Below are positions 17,231-25,550 of a stretch of 36,774 nucleotides of DNA, piece by piece; the first letter of the stretch is position 1, and the number at the start of each line of letters is the position of its first letter. The translations under genes and the position numbers were made by a program. Source of the stretch: Acidobacteriota bacterium (lineage in GTDB: Bacteria > Acidobacteriota > Vicinamibacteria > Marinacidobacterales > Marinacidobacteraceae); NCBI GenBank assembly GCA_028877265.1, contig JAPPGX010000165.1:1-36774 (forward strand). The letters run 5' to 3'. The notes under the pieces were generated by a model. That model made no database searches, was not told the DNA's origin, and saw only the letters and a list, made by a program, of their open reading frames with translations.

Positions 17231-17772
17231 TACAGCGCGCCGACGTAGGGGAGGTGGCGGTAGCGGCCGGCGTAGTCGAGGCCGTAACCCACGAGGAACC
17301 TGTCGGGCACGATGAAACCGGTGAAGTCGGCCTGGATGGTGACCCGGCGCCGGGACGGCTTCGACAGCAGCGCCGCGGTACAGACCGAGCGGGGCGCCGC
17401 CGACTTCACCGCCTGCAGCAGCGCTTCCAGCGCGATCCCCGTGTCGACGATGTCCTCCACGATCATCACGTCGCGGTCGGTGAGGGTTTCCGGATGGTAC
17501 AGCTCGACCGCGGGAGTCCCGGGCTCGGTGCCGTCGCCGTAGGACGCCACCCGGCAGAAGTCCACCGTTACCTCGGTTCCACGGGCGTGGAGTTCGCGAA
17601 CCAGATCCGCCGCGAACACGAACGCTCCGCGGAGCACCACCAGCAGGTGCAGCTTCCGGCCGGCATGCGCCGCCGCGATCTCTTCCGCGAGGGACTTCAC
17701 GCGGGCGGCGATGGCGCCGGCCGAAAGGACCTCGGGCGGATTCGGCGCCGCCTCGCCGCCCGGGGAAGTCAA
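17230..17772 (-). CDS. hpt: Hypoxanthine phosphoribosyltransferase
   Basis: A 180-residue type I phosphoribosyltransferase. The PRPP-binding motif is VMIVEDIVDTGIALE (about 101-115), preceded by VVLRGAFVFAADL and VDFCRVASYGDGT. The base-specificity tail PDRFLVGYGLDYAGRYRHLPYVGAL is typical of HPRT. It makes IMP (and perhaps GMP) from free base and PRPP, completing purine salvage with the convergent nucleoside transporter and phosphorylase. The start is taken as TTG at 17772, thirteen bases after the TonB-family stop. It is the only start that leaves the conserved N-terminal helix intact, though no good ribosome site is visible. Confidence 0.93.
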   Translation of the reverse strand: MTSPGGEAAPNPPEVLSAGAIAARVKSLAEEIAAAHAGRKLHLLVVLRGAFVFAADLVRELHARGTEVTVDFCRVASYGDGTEPGTPAVELYHPETLTDRDVMIVEDIVDTGIALEALLQAVKSAAPRSVCTAALLSKPSRRRVTIQADFTGFIVPDRFLVGYGLDYAGRYRHLPYVGAL

Positions 17773-17785
17773 TGCCAGTCGCGAG

Positions 17786-18736
17786 TCACCCGGTCGGGAA
17801 GAGGCCGAAGGTCACGCTGATCACCCCGATCGCCTCGACCGGCTTGCCGTCCTTGAGCGCCGGCCTCCAGCGATAGAGGAGCGCGTGCTGGCGCGCCGTT
17901 TCGACACAGACGCGGCATCCGGACTTGATGACTCCCAGCACCTCGGTCGTCCCGTCCAGCTTGACGAGCACCTGGAGCATCACCTCGCCGGTGATCTTGC
18001 GCCGGCGCGCCGACTCGGGATACGGCGGCTCGGGCGGTTCGTAGAGGAGGCGCGGCTCCACGTCGTAGCCACCCGGACTGTAGGCGCCGCCGCCCGATCC
18101 CCCTCCGTACCCGGGGCCGACCCCCCATCCCTGCCCCTCGCCGGTGCCGATGCCCTCACCGCCGCCGATCCCTCCGCCGGTCCCGGCGCTCGGCGCCGTG
18201 TCCCGGCCTCCGTAGTCGCCGAAGTCGTCGAGCGAGAGCCCGGGGAAATCCTGCGCCTGCGGCGAGAACACCCCACCGAGCACGATGTCCGTCAGGTCCG
18301 GCTCGTCGGCGAGGTTGTCGAGGTCTTCGAACCGGAGCGGCCGCGGCTTCCGCGGAGCGATCGGGGCCTCGCGCGGCGTCTCCGGCTCGGGTTGCGGGGT
18401 TGCCTGCTCCACCCGCACCGGGATGTAGGCGCTGATGCGCTCCCCGCGGCTGCCCCCGCCTCCACCGCCGCCCCCGGCGCCTTCACCGCCGGCCACGCGG
18501 AACTGGAAGATGGGATTGCCCAGCATCCGCTCGTCGGAACCGTCGAAGATCCCGAATCCGGGGAAGAACAGCAGAGCGGCGAGCGCCAGATGGAGGGCAG
18601 CCGAGGCGAGCGCCGACTTCTGTTTCCAGATGGGCACCGAGGACCCGTACGCCGCTCCGCCCGAGGCAAGGCCGGCGAGCCAGCCTGCCGAGCGACGCAC
18701 CGGGGGCGCCGCTCCGGTGCCTGCTGCGGTTTCCAT
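17786..18736 (-). CDS. TonB-family protein with glycine-rich linker
   Basis: A 316-residue protein. A cytoplasmic N-terminal stretch of about 40 residues precedes one membrane helix (about 42-60, ALASAALHLALAALLFFPGFG). A long periplasmic linker follows, with Pro/Glu blocks but also two Gly-rich tracts (about 80-95 and 188-225). The C-terminal TonB domain (about 235-316) reads PPYPESARRRKITGEVMLQVLVKLDGTTEV...YRWRPALKDGKPVEAI. It has a CRVC Cys pair, unusual for the domain and potentially a disulfide. It should transmit proton-motive force to outer-membrane receptors. GGAGAGGG sits four bases before the ATG. It heads the short minus-strand pair with hpt, to which it has no obvious functional link. 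Confidence 0.88.
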   Translation of the reverse strand: METAAGTGAAPPVRRSAGWLAGLASGGAAYGSSVPIWKQKSALASAALHLALAALLFFPGFGIFDGSDERMLGNPIFQFRVAGGEGAGGGGGGGGSRGERISAYIPVRVEQATPQPEPETPREAPIAPRKPRPLRFEDLDNLADEPDLTDIVLGGVFSPQAQDFPGLSLDDFGDYGGRDTAPSAGTGGGIGGGEGIGTGEGQGWGVGPGYGGGSGGGAYSPGGYDVEPRLLYEPPEPPYPESARRRKITGEVMLQVLVKLDGTTEVLGVIKSGCRVCVETARQHALLYRWRPALKDGKPVEAIGVISVTFGLFPTG

Positions 18737-18807
18737 GGCGCCCTCTCCGCTGACTCACCCCAACCGATCAATGCTAGCAGCCAACCGGCGTTGCCGCCGG
18801 AACCGCC

Positions 18808-19980
18808 CTAGTCGGTCTCGGTGGGAAAGGCGATGGCCTCCAGCACGTCCCCGGTGTGTTCGCCCCGGAGCGGCGGTGGGAGGGTCGCCGTGTGGTTTTC
18901 CCCGTCGAACTGGACCGGGCTTCCGACCAGGCGCAGCGACCCGATGCTCGGATGCTCGCGGTCCACCACCATCCCTCGCGCCTTGAGCTGGGGACTGTTC
19001 AGGATCTCGGCGACGCTCCGCACGCGCCCGACGGGAATTCCCGCCTCGTCCAGCACCCGTTCCCACGCGGCGACTCCCCGGGATCGGAAGACCGCCTCCA
19101 GCAGGCCGCGCAGTTCGGAGCGGTGGCGGACCCGGTCCGGGTTCTTCTCGAACTCGGGACGGTCCAGCTCCGGCGCCGCCACCTCGCAAAAGCGCTTCCA
19201 GAGCGCGTCGTTCCCGACCGCCACGATGACGTGCCCGTCGGCGGCCTCGAAGCTCTCGTAGGGCGTGAGGGAGGGATGGTTGTTGCCGCTGCGGACCGGC
19301 TCCTCTCCGGTCAGCAGGTATCCCTGCGCCTGGTAGCAGAGCGTTGCCACCACGGAGTCGAAGAGCGCCACATCCACCCGGCGGCCGCGGCCGTCCCGCT
19401 CGCGCGCGAAGAGCGCCGCGAGGATGCCCGAACTGGCCATCATCCCGGCGCAGATGTCGGCGAGCGACGCCCCCAGCTTGGTGGGCGGCCCCTCCGGGGG
19501 ACCGGTGAGGCCCATCCAGCCGGCCTCTCCCTGCATGACGGCGTCGTAGCCGGGTTTCGACGAGAGGGGCCCGTACTGGCCGTAGGCGGAGACCGAACAC
19601 CAGATCAGACGGGGGTGGCGCCCCTGGACCTCTTCGGGAGCGAACCCGAGGCGGGCCAATGTCCCGGGCCGGAAGTTCTCGACCAGCACGTCGCTCGACG
19701 CGATGAGCCGGGCGAGCGCTCGGGAGCCCTCCTCCGTCTTGAGGTTCAGGACCACACTCTTCTTGCCGCGGTTGACCGCGAGGAAATACGCGGCCTCGCC
19801 GCCGCCGAACGGGGGCCCCCAGGTACGGGTGTCGTCCCCGCCGGGCGGCTCGATCTTGATCACCTCGGCCCCGAGGTCGGCCAGCATCATGGTGGCGTAG
19901 GGCCCGGCCAGGATCCGGGAGAGGTCCAGGATCCGGACGCCCGCGAGTGGGGATCCCCGGCCCGCCGCGCCGGTGCTCAA
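18808..19980 (-). CDS. CaiB/BaiF family (class III) CoA-transferase
   Basis: A 390-residue class III CoA-transferase. The N-terminal block GVRILDLSRILAGPYATMMLADLGAEVIKIEPP is followed by VLVENFRPG and by KPGYDAVMQGEAGWMGLTG, whose Asp is the expected nucleophile. The C-terminal part carries the linked second lobe. It moves CoA between acyl or carboxylic acids in the cytosol; the substrate is not predictable, since the family covers carnitine, formyl, succinyl and bile-acid substrates. The start is a TTG sharing bases with the TGA of the upstream aminotransferase (TTGA), so the two are coupled and may act on one substrate, for example making the CoA ester of a 2- or 3-oxo acid formed by transamination. 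Confidence 0.92.
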   Translation of the reverse strand: MSTGAAGRGSPLAGVRILDLSRILAGPYATMMLADLGAEVIKIEPPGGDDTRTWGPPFGGGEAAYFLAVNRGKKSVVLNLKTEEGSRALARLIASSDVLVENFRPGTLARLGFAPEEVQGRHPRLIWCSVSAYGQYGPLSSKPGYDAVMQGEAGWMGLTGPPEGPPTKLGASLADICAGMMASSGILAALFARERDGRGRRVDVALFDSVVATLCYQAQGYLLTGEEPVRSGNNHPSLTPYESFEAADGHVIVAVGNDALWKRFCEVAAPELDRPEFEKNPDRVRHRSELRGLLEAVFRSRGVAAWERVLDEAGIPVGRVRSVAEILNSPQLKARGMVVDREHPSIGSLRLVGSPVQFDGENHTATLPPPLRGEHTGDVLEAIAFPTETD

Positions 19981-21335
19981 CGGAGTGCCGCCTCGGTCGC
20001 CGTCAGGGCCCGGTCGAGGAGCACGAGGGCCCCCTCGATGTCGGACCGGCCGATGTTCAGCGGCGGCGAGATCCGGACGCAGTTGCCGTAGAGCCCGCCC
20101 TTCCCGATGAGCAGTCCTTCGTCCCGCGCTTTCTGGAGAAAGCGGGTGGTGAAGGCGGCGTCCGGCGCCTTCGTTCCACGGTCCTCCACGAACTCGAGCG
20201 CCTGCATGAGCCCCTTCCCGCGGATGTCCCCGATCACGGGGTGGGCGTCGGCGAGTTCCTCGAGCCCGGCCCGCAGCTGGGCGCCCATCCGCGCGGCGTT
20301 GTCGGCGAGGTTGTCGCGCTCGACCACCTCGAGGACCGCACCGGCGGCCGCCATGCTCACCGGGTTGCCGCCGAAGGTCGAAAGCGTGTTTCCCCGTACC
20401 GCGCCCGCGACCTCGTCGGTGGCGACCGTGGCGCCCACCGGCACCCCGTTCCCGAGCCCCTTGGCATAGGTGACGATGTCCGGCTCCACGTCCCAGTGGT
20501 CGATCCCGTTCAGCGTTGTGCCCGTGCGGCCCCACCCGGTCTGGACCTCGTCGCAGATGAACACCCCGCCGTAGCGCCGCACGATCTCCACGGCGACCTC
20601 GAAGTAGCCGGGTGGCGGGGTGATGAATCCGCCCACCCCCTGGATCGGTTCGGCGATGAACCCCGCGATCCGGCCCGAGGTGGTGGTCTGGATCACGTCC
20701 TCGATGTCCCGGGCGCAGCGCAGGTCGCAGGAGGGGTACTCGAGACCGAAAGGACAGCGGTAGCAATAGGCGTTGGCCACGTGGCGGATCCCGGCCGCGG
20801 TACTGCCGCCGAGACGCCAGGGCGCCTGCCCGGTGGCGCCCATGGTGAGGCGGCTGCGGCCGCTGTAGCCGTGGCGGAGGGCGATCACCTCGGAGTTGCC
20901 GGTGTGCAACTCGGCGATCAGGAGGGCCATCTCGTTGGCCTCGGTGCCCGAGTTGGTGAAGAAGCTCTTCCGGCAGTCCCCCGGGGACAGGCGGGCGAGA
21001 CGCTCGGCAAGCTCCACCATCGGCTGGTTCGGGAACATGGTGGTCACGTGCTGCAGGGTGTCCACCTGCTCGCGGATCGCCTGGTTCACCTCGGGGTGGC
21101 AGTGGCCGAGGCCGACGGTGAGGATCCCCCCGAAGAAGTCGAGATAGCGGTTGCCGTCCGAATCCCAGACGTGCTGGCCCTGCCCCCGGACGATGGGCAT
21201 GGGCTCGTCGTAGAACGTCTGGACCGCCGGGAGGACGAAGTCGCGGTGTGCCTCGCGGATGGCCTCGGTGGTCATCCTCGGACGACAGGCGGGTGGAGTT
21301 TCCTCCTGCGGCACGGATTCGCGGCGACTGCTCAT
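19977..21335 (-). CDS. Class III PLP-dependent aminotransferase (AGXT2-like)
   Basis: A 452-residue class III (omega-type) aminotransferase. GHCHPEV and TNSGTEANEMALLIA form the cofactor phosphate region, FICDEVQTGWGRTG is the Asp block and DIVTYAKGLGNGVPVGA contains the PLP Lys. The insert NAYCYRCPFGLEYPSCDLRC, with a Cys cluster, resembles alanine-glyoxylate aminotransferase 2 and related enzymes. Candidate amino donors include beta-alanine, 3-aminoisobutyrate or ornithine-like amines; substrate is not certain. GGGAG lies nine bases before the ATG. It is coupled to the CoA-transferase downstream and begins 43 bp after uvrB. Confidence 0.93.
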   Translation of the reverse strand: MSSRRESVPQEETPPACRPRMTTEAIREAHRDFVLPAVQTFYDEPMPIVRGQGQHVWDSDGNRYLDFFGGILTVGLGHCHPEVNQAIREQVDTLQHVTTMFPNQPMVELAERLARLSPGDCRKSFFTNSGTEANEMALLIAELHTGNSEVIALRHGYSGRSRLTMGATGQAPWRLGGSTAAGIRHVANAYCYRCPFGLEYPSCDLRCARDIEDVIQTTTSGRIAGFIAEPIQGVGGFITPPPGYFEVAVEIVRRYGGVFICDEVQTGWGRTGTTLNGIDHWDVEPDIVTYAKGLGNGVPVGATVATDEVAGAVRGNTLSTFGGNPVSMAAAGAVLEVVERDNLADNAARMGAQLRAGLEELADAHPVIGDIRGKGLMQALEFVEDRGTKAPDAAFTTRFLQKARDEGLLIGKGGLYGNCVRISPPLNIGRSDIEGALVLLDRALTATEAALR

Positions 21336-21378
21336 CCGGTCATTCTCCCACGGACGGGGCCGGGAGCGACGGCGGTGG

Positions 21379-23469
21379 CTAACGCAGCAGCGCGCCGTGC
21401 TGGAGCTCGCGGAGGTGGTCCCGCAAACGGGCCGCGCGTTCGAACTCCAGGTCGCGCGCCGCCTTCTTCATCTCTTTGCGAAGCCGGGCGATCTCCCGTT
21501 CGAGCACCGCCGGATCCTCGGGCGGCGGTTCGAGGAGTCCCATGGCCCGGTCCCAGTCGTCTTCCTCGGCCGCCGCCGTTCCCGCGGAAGCGGGCGCGAA
21601 GGCCTCGGCAACGTCCTTGACGACCGTGCGGGGCACGATGCCGTGCTCCTCGTTGAACGCCTGCTGGAGCGCCCGGCGGCGGCAGGTCTCGGTCAGCGCC
21701 CGCTCCATCGAGCCCGTCTCGCGGTCCGCGTAGAGGATCGCCCGGCCTCCGGCGTGGCGGGCCGCCCGGCCCACCGTCTGGATCAGCGCCCCCTCGGAAC
21801 GCAGATACCCCTCCCGGTCGGCGTCGAGGATGGCCACCAGGGACACCTCCGGAAGGTCGAGCCCTTCGCGCAGCAGGTTGATCCCGATGAGCACGTCGAA
21901 CTCCCCGAGGCGGAGGGAGCGGAGGAGCTGCACCCGCTCCAGGGTGTCGATGTCCGAGTGCATGTAGCGGCAACGCACCCCGAGCTCGTGGTAATACTCG
22001 GAAAGGTCCTCCGCCATCCGCTTGGTCAGCGTGGTGACGAGCACCCGCTCGCCGCGCGCCACCGTCTCCCGGATCTCCGCCAGCAGGTCGTCCACCTGGT
22101 CGCCCGCGGGCCGCACCTCGACCTCGGGATCGAGCAGCCCGGTCGGCCGGATGATCTGCTCGACCACGGCCCCGCCGACGGCATCGAGCTCGTACGGCCC
22201 GGGCGTCGCCGAGACCGAGATCGCCTGTCCGACCCGCTCCTCCCACTCCTCGAAGGAGAGCGGCCGGTTGTCGAGCGCCGACGGGAGCCGGAACCCGTGC
22301 TCCACAAGCGTGCGCTTCCGGGCCTGGTCGCCCGCGAACATGCCGCGGACCTGGGGGTACGTCTGGTGGCTCTCGTCCACCACGATGACGGCGTCCCGCG
22401 GCAGGTAGTCCATGAGGGTCGGCGGCGGCTCCCCCGGGGCCCGCCCCGTGAAGTGGCGCGAGTAGTTCTCGATGCCGTGGCAATGCCCCGACTCGGCGAG
22501 CATGTCCAGATCGAAGAGCGTCCGCTGCATGAGCCGCTGCGCTTCGAGCAGCTTCCCCTGCTGGAGCAGCGTGGGATGGTGCTCGTCGAGCTCTTCGCGG
22601 ATCGTGACCAGCGCCCGCGCGAGGTCCTCTTCGCGGGCCACGTAGTGGGTCCGCGGGAAGAGCGTCACGCGGTCCTCGCGGGACAGTTCGCGCCCGGTCA
22701 ACGGGTCGAAGCGGGCCAGTCGTTCGACCTCATCGCCGTAGAGCCGCACCCGGAGCCCCAGATCCTCGTACCCGGGCACGATCTCCACGGTGTCGCCCCG
22801 TACGCGGAAACGGCCGCGTTCGAGCGAGGCGTCGTTGCGCTCGTACTGCATCTCCACAAGCTTCCGGAGGAGCGCCTGGCGGGAGGGGAATTCGGCGCCC
22901 TCCTCGAACACCACGAGCATTCCGTAATAGGCCTCGGGAGAGCCCAGGCCGTAGATGCAGGAGACGCTCGCGACGATCAGGACGTCGCGGCGCTCGAAGA
23001 GCGACCGGGTCGCGGAGAGGCGGAGGCGGTCGATCTCCTCGTTGATGGTGGCTTCCTTTTCGATGTAGGTGTCGCTCGCCGGAACGTAGGCCTCGGGCTG
23101 GTAGTAGTCGTAGTAGCTGACGAAGTACTCGACGGCGTTGTCCGGGAAGAACCCGCGGAACTCCTGATAGAGCTGGGCCGCCAGCGTCTTGTTGTGCGCG
23201 ATGACCAGCGCCGGCCGGTTGACCGCTTCGATCACCCGCGCTACGGAATACGTCTTCCCCGAACCCGTGACCCCGAGCAGTACCTGGTTCGGGTCGCCCC
23301 GTCCCAACCCCTGGGTGAGCTGGTCGATGGCCTGCCGCTGGTCGCCGCGCGGCTCGAACGGGCTCACCACCCGGAACGGACGGGCGGTCTTCGCCGGGGG
23401 GAGTCCGGGACGCGCGTAGGGGGCGGCCCGCTCCGCGGCCCCGGCGAACCGGGAGGGACCTGCCGGCAT
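21379..23469 (-). CDS. uvrB: Excinuclease ABC subunit B (UvrB)
   Basis: A 696-residue UvrB (usual about 670). Walker A is [12 protein letters not shown], and the damage-probing beta-hairpin is [16 protein letters not shown]. The DEAD-like Walker B is VIVVDESHQ, the helicase motifs run to QTVGRAARH, and a C-terminal UVR motif (about 655-690, [28 protein letters not shown]) binds UvrC. It verifies DNA damage in nucleotide excision repair with UvrA and UvrC, neither of which is in view. The start is the ATG at 23469, giving a normal N-terminus; longer readings run into the structured element upstream. No ribosome site is visible. Confidence 0.96.
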   Translation of the reverse strand: MPAGPSRFAGAAERAAPYARPGLPPAKTARPFRVVSPFEPRGDQRQAIDQLTQGLGRGDPNQVLLGVTGSGKTYSVARVIEAVNRPALVIAHNKTLAAQLYQEFRGFFPDNAVEYFVSYYDYYQPEAYVPASDTYIEKEATINEEIDRLRLSATRSLFERRDVLIVASVSCIYGLGSPEAYYGMLVVFEEGAEFPSRQALLRKLVEMQYERNDASLERGRFRVRGDTVEIVPGYEDLGLRVRLYGDEVERLARFDPLTGRELSREDRVTLFPRTHYVAREEDLARALVTIREELDEHHPTLLQQGKLLEAQRLMQRTLFDLDMLAESGHCHGIENYSRHFTGRAPGEPPPTLMDYLPRDAVIVVDESHQTYPQVRGMFAGDQARKRTLVEHGFRLPSALDNRPLSFEEWEERVGQAISVSATPGPYELDAVGGAVVEQIIRPTGLLDPEVEVRPAGDQVDDLLAEIRETVARGERVLVTTLTKRMAEDLSEYYHELGVRCRYMHSDIDTLERVQLLRSLRLGEFDVLIGINLLREGLDLPEVSLVAILDADREGYLRSEGALIQTVGRAARHAGGRAILYADRETGSMERALTETCRRRALQQAFNEEHGIVPRTVVKDVAEAFAPASAGTAAAEEDDWDRAMGLLEPPPEDPAVLEREIARLRKEMKKAARDLEFERAARLRDHLRELQHGALLR

Positions 23470-23476
23470 CCGCGGT

Positions 23477-23663
23477 TTAACAGCCGGTGGTGAAACCCAC
23501 GTGAGCGCCGAGACGGGTGAGGCGCCTGGCTGACAAGGCGCGTGAGGGAGGAACACCGGGTGTATTTCGACCGAAACGCAACGCAGAGCGCCTCGCAGAG
23601 GCGCGGTTCGGACGGGATGCATCGCCCGTCGAACGCCGCGTGGGTTTTGCCACAGGCTGTTGA
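23477..23663. repeat. 187-bp hairpin-rich element bounded by 25-bp inverted repeats
   Basis: Outer arms 23477-23501 and 23639-23663 are inverted copies matching at 21 of 25 positions (ends TTAACAGCC and GGCTGTTGA). Inside are a hairpin 23522-23527/23536-23541 (GCGCCT/AGGCGC), a tight hairpin 23588-23594/23598-23604 (GCGCCTC, loop GCA, GAGGCGC) and a longer one at 23606-23634 (GTTC, GACGGG, CCCGTC, GAAC with one bulge). It fills the gap between ispH and uvrB and has no coding frame. It could be a small non-autonomous mobile element (MITE-like), a structured RNA or a riboregulatory leader of uvrB. No target-site duplication is evident. Confidence 0.6.
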
Positions 23664-23675
23664 CCCGGGAGGCTG

Positions 23676-25010
23676 CTAGAACGACTCGTCCGGCTGCACG
23701 TGGTCTTCGGTCATTCCCCGGAACTCCAGCACCCGGACCATGGTCCGGTGGACCATGACGTCCGGGGTGGAAGCCCCCGAGGTCACCCCGATCCGGAGAG
23801 GACCCTCCGGCAGCCAGTCCCGCCGCACCACCGGCTCGGTCCCCTGCCCGGAGCCGGGCGCGGGACGGCAGCGGATCTCGTCCGCGGACAGGAGGCCCTC
23901 GGGACCCGCGATGTGGTAGCTCGGGAACTTCCGGTCGCAGATCGCGGCCAGGTTTGCCGTGTTGGACGAGTTGAAACCTCCGACCACCAGGATCAGGTCG
24001 AGGTCCTCCCGAAGCAGCTCGAGAACCGCGTCCTGGCGCTCCTGGGTGGCGCTGCAGATGGTGTCGAAGGATCGGAACCGGCCGGCGAGTTCCTCCTCGC
24101 CGTAGCGGCGGGCCATCGAGTCGCGGAGCACCGCCGCGATCTCGAGCGATTCGCTGGCGAGCATGGTGGTCTGGTTCGCCAGTCCGATCCTTCCCAGGTC
24201 GCGGTCCGGATCGAAGCCCGGGGAGCTGGCCGGGGCGAACTGCTCGATGAACCCGTCCCGGTTGAGCGGCGCCGCGCCGCCGTTCGCCCCCGCGCCGGCC
24301 TCGATGTAGCGGCAGACGTCCTGGGCCTCGGCCATGTCGCGAACCACCAGATAGGTTCCGGCGCGCGAGGTGGTCGCCCTCGTTTCCTCATGGGCGTACT
24401 TTCCGTGGACCACCGACGTGAACCCGTCACGCTTGTAGCGGTCCACGTTCTTCCAGACGTTCATGACGGAGCCGCAGGTGGTGTCCACCAGGATGGAGCC
24501 CTTCCGGCGCAGCACGTCCAGTTCCGCGGTGGGAACCCCGAAGGCGGGCAGGAGCACCACGTCCTGCGGACCGACCTCGCCGAATTTCTCCTCCGGCGAC
24601 CCGGTCTCCAGGAACAGGATCCCGAACTCGGAGAGACGGCGGTTGACGTAGGGGTTGTGGATGATCTCGCCCGTCAGGAATATCCGCCGGTCCGGGAAGC
24701 GTAGGCGCGCCTCGTAGGCGTACTCGATCGCCCGGTCCACGCCGTAGCAGAAGCCGAACTCGTGGGCGATCAGGAACCGGAGTTCGCCGGCCCGCAGCCG
24801 ATAGTCGTGATCGCGGGCGAACCGGACCAGGTGTCCCCGGTAGTCCTCCGTGAGCGGCTCGATGATTTCCTTGCGCAGCCCGAGACCACGGCGATAGTGG
24901 ATGCCGGGCGGCGGCAGTTTCGCGCTCGGCGGGGACAGTTCGGAGCCCTTGGCTTGGGCTACGGAATCCTCGGCGGTCGGCACGGTCCGAATGATACGCT
25001 TTCCGCTCAT
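23676..25010 (-). CDS. ispH: 4-hydroxy-3-methylbut-2-enyl diphosphate reductase, long (cyanobacterial/plant-type) form
   Basis: A 444-residue IspH. The three iron-sulfur Cys are at about 88 ([16 protein letters not shown]), 179 ([12 protein letters not shown]) and 319 ([13 protein letters not shown]). [20 protein letters not shown] and [10 protein letters not shown] are active-site and binding blocks. The length and the N-terminal [10 protein letters not shown]...YRGHL extension match cyanobacterial and plastid enzymes rather than the 310-residue E. coli type. It makes IPP and DMAPP in the last MEP-pathway step, using electrons from a small iron-sulfur or flavin donor. The ATG at 25010 shares two bases with the start of a divergent ferredoxin gene. 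A GTG nine codons further in is an alternative start, since the N-terminus is about 30-40 residues longer than in cyanobacteria. Confidence 0.94.
   Translation of the reverse strand: MSGKRIIRTVPTAEDSVAQAKGSELSPPSAKLPPPGIHYRRGLGLRKEIIEPLTEDYRGHLVRFARDHDYRLRAGELRFLIAHEFGFCYGVDRAIEYAYEARLRFPDRRIFLTGEIIHNPYVNRRLSEFGILFLETGSPEEKFGEVGPQDVVLLPAFGVPTAELDVLRRKGSILVDTTCGSVMNVWKNVDRYKRDGFTSVVHGKYAHEETRATTSRAGTYLVVRDMAEAQDVCRYIEAGAGANGGAAPLNRDGFIEQFAPASSPGFDPDRDLGRIGLANQTTMLASESLEIAAVLRDSMARRYGEEELAGRFRSFDTICSATQERQDAVLELLREDLDLILVVGGFNSSNTANLAAICDRKFPSYHIAGPEGLLSADEIRCRPAPGSGQGTEPVVRRDWLPEGPLRIGVTSGASTPDVMVHRTMVRVLEFRGMTEDHVQPDESF
24995..25000 (+). promoter_or_regulatory. Putative -10 box for the ferredoxin gene
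   Basis: TACGCT, eight bases before the ferredoxin ATG at 25009 and lying inside the ispH coding region. The surrounding GATACGCTTTC is shared with the thiolase upstream region (14075-14085, minus). There is no Shine-Dalgarno between it and the ATG. This favours the ATG at 25009 over the one at 24991, which would overlap the element. Confidence 0.35.
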
Positions 25011-25359
25011 GCAGGACGTTTTGATTACCGGGCCCCGGAAGCGCCAGCCGAAGATCCTCGCCTACGTGGACGCCGGCAAATGCTTCGGGCGCGGCTGCGA
25101 GATGTGCATCGCGGTCTGTCCGGTCAAGGACTGCATCATCCTGGTTCCCGACCCCGAGCCCCGGTCGGTCGGCCAGGTCTGCGAAGTGAACGTGGACACC
25201 TGCATCGGGTGTCAGCTCTGCGCCAAGTTCTGCCCGCCCGACTACGACGCGGTCCACATGTTCCCCCACGACGAGGGGATGCGTCTCGCGGAAGAACGCG
25301 ACCGGACCTACGAGTACCGGCAGTACCGCAAGAAGCCCGGCGAGGCCCTCGCCCGGTAG
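25009..25359 (+). CDS. 2[4Fe-4S] ferredoxin, divergent from and overlapping ispH start
   Basis: A 116-residue protein with two ferredoxin-type cluster motifs. The first is C25-x4-C30-x2-C33-x3-C37-P (CFGRGCEMCIAVCP); two extra residues after the first Cys, compared with Cx2C, are unusual. The second is C65-x2-C68-x2-C71-x3-C75-P (CIGCQLCAKFCP). Further Cys lie at 42 and 58. The C-terminus is basic and Tyr/Arg-rich (YEYRQYRKK). It probably carries low-potential electrons. The start codon shares its first two bases with the start of ispH on the other strand (CATG), so the genes are tightly linked and the ferredoxin is a candidate electron donor to IspH; this is inference. Its stop abuts a dispersed repeat. 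Confidence 0.88.
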   Translation: MQDVLITGPRKRQPKILAYVDAGKCFGRGCEMCIAVCPVKDCIILVPDPEPRSVGQVCEVNVDTCIGCQLCAKFCPPDYDAVHMFPHDEGMRLAEERDRTYEYRQYRKKPGEALAR

Positions 25360-25400
25360 GGAACGCCGGTCTCCAGACCGGCACGCGCGGCGCGCCGCGC
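25359..25400 (-). repeat. Palindromic dispersed repeat, family A, copy 4 (inverted, two-hairpin form)
   Basis: Reverse orientation of copies 2 and 3. The palindrome GCCGGTCTCCAGACCGGC (about 25366-25383) is followed by the perfect 16-bp palindrome GCGCGGCGCGCCGCGC (25385-25400). Read on the minus strand, the flank before it (GCTGCGAC) is the same as the flank before copy 2 (about 108-115), so the repeated unit is longer than the hairpins. It begins at the ferredoxin stop codon and may double as its transcript end. Confidence 0.75.
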
Positions 25401-25452
25401 ACGTCGCAGCGGTGAACGCCTCACCGCCAGCCCGCGCTCCGAGGCCGTCTGC

Positions 25453-25550
25453 TAACATTTTCTCCCCTCCTGATGGTTCGGATCGCGTCTTTTCAACTCC
25501 AGACTGAGGTTCTGCGATCACCTGCGACCCGCTAATTCACTCAAGCCGAT
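25453..25550 (+). promoter_or_regulatory. Leader region of the E1 gene with possible promoter and short frame
   Basis: This is the only relatively AT-rich stretch near here. It contains TAACAT (25453-25458, a possible -10), a T/C tract, and a 20-codon ATG frame at 25473-25535 ending TAA, in the same frame as the downstream gene. The short frame has no Shine-Dalgarno and no attenuator-like codon run. I see no terminator hairpin in the leader. Confidence 0.25.

Noticed and set aside
24991..25008. Upstream ATG as the ferredoxin start, adding MIRFPL
   Set aside because: It would overlap the TACGCT box and run deeper into ispH, and the extra residues are not ferredoxin-like. The ATG at 25009 gives a shared start with ispH and a better N-terminus.
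25473..25535. A 20-codon ATG frame ahead of the E1 gene, possible leader peptide
   Set aside because: No Shine-Dalgarno, no run of regulatory codons and no attenuator hairpins in the leader. It merely shares frame with the downstream gene. Noted only as context for the TTG start.
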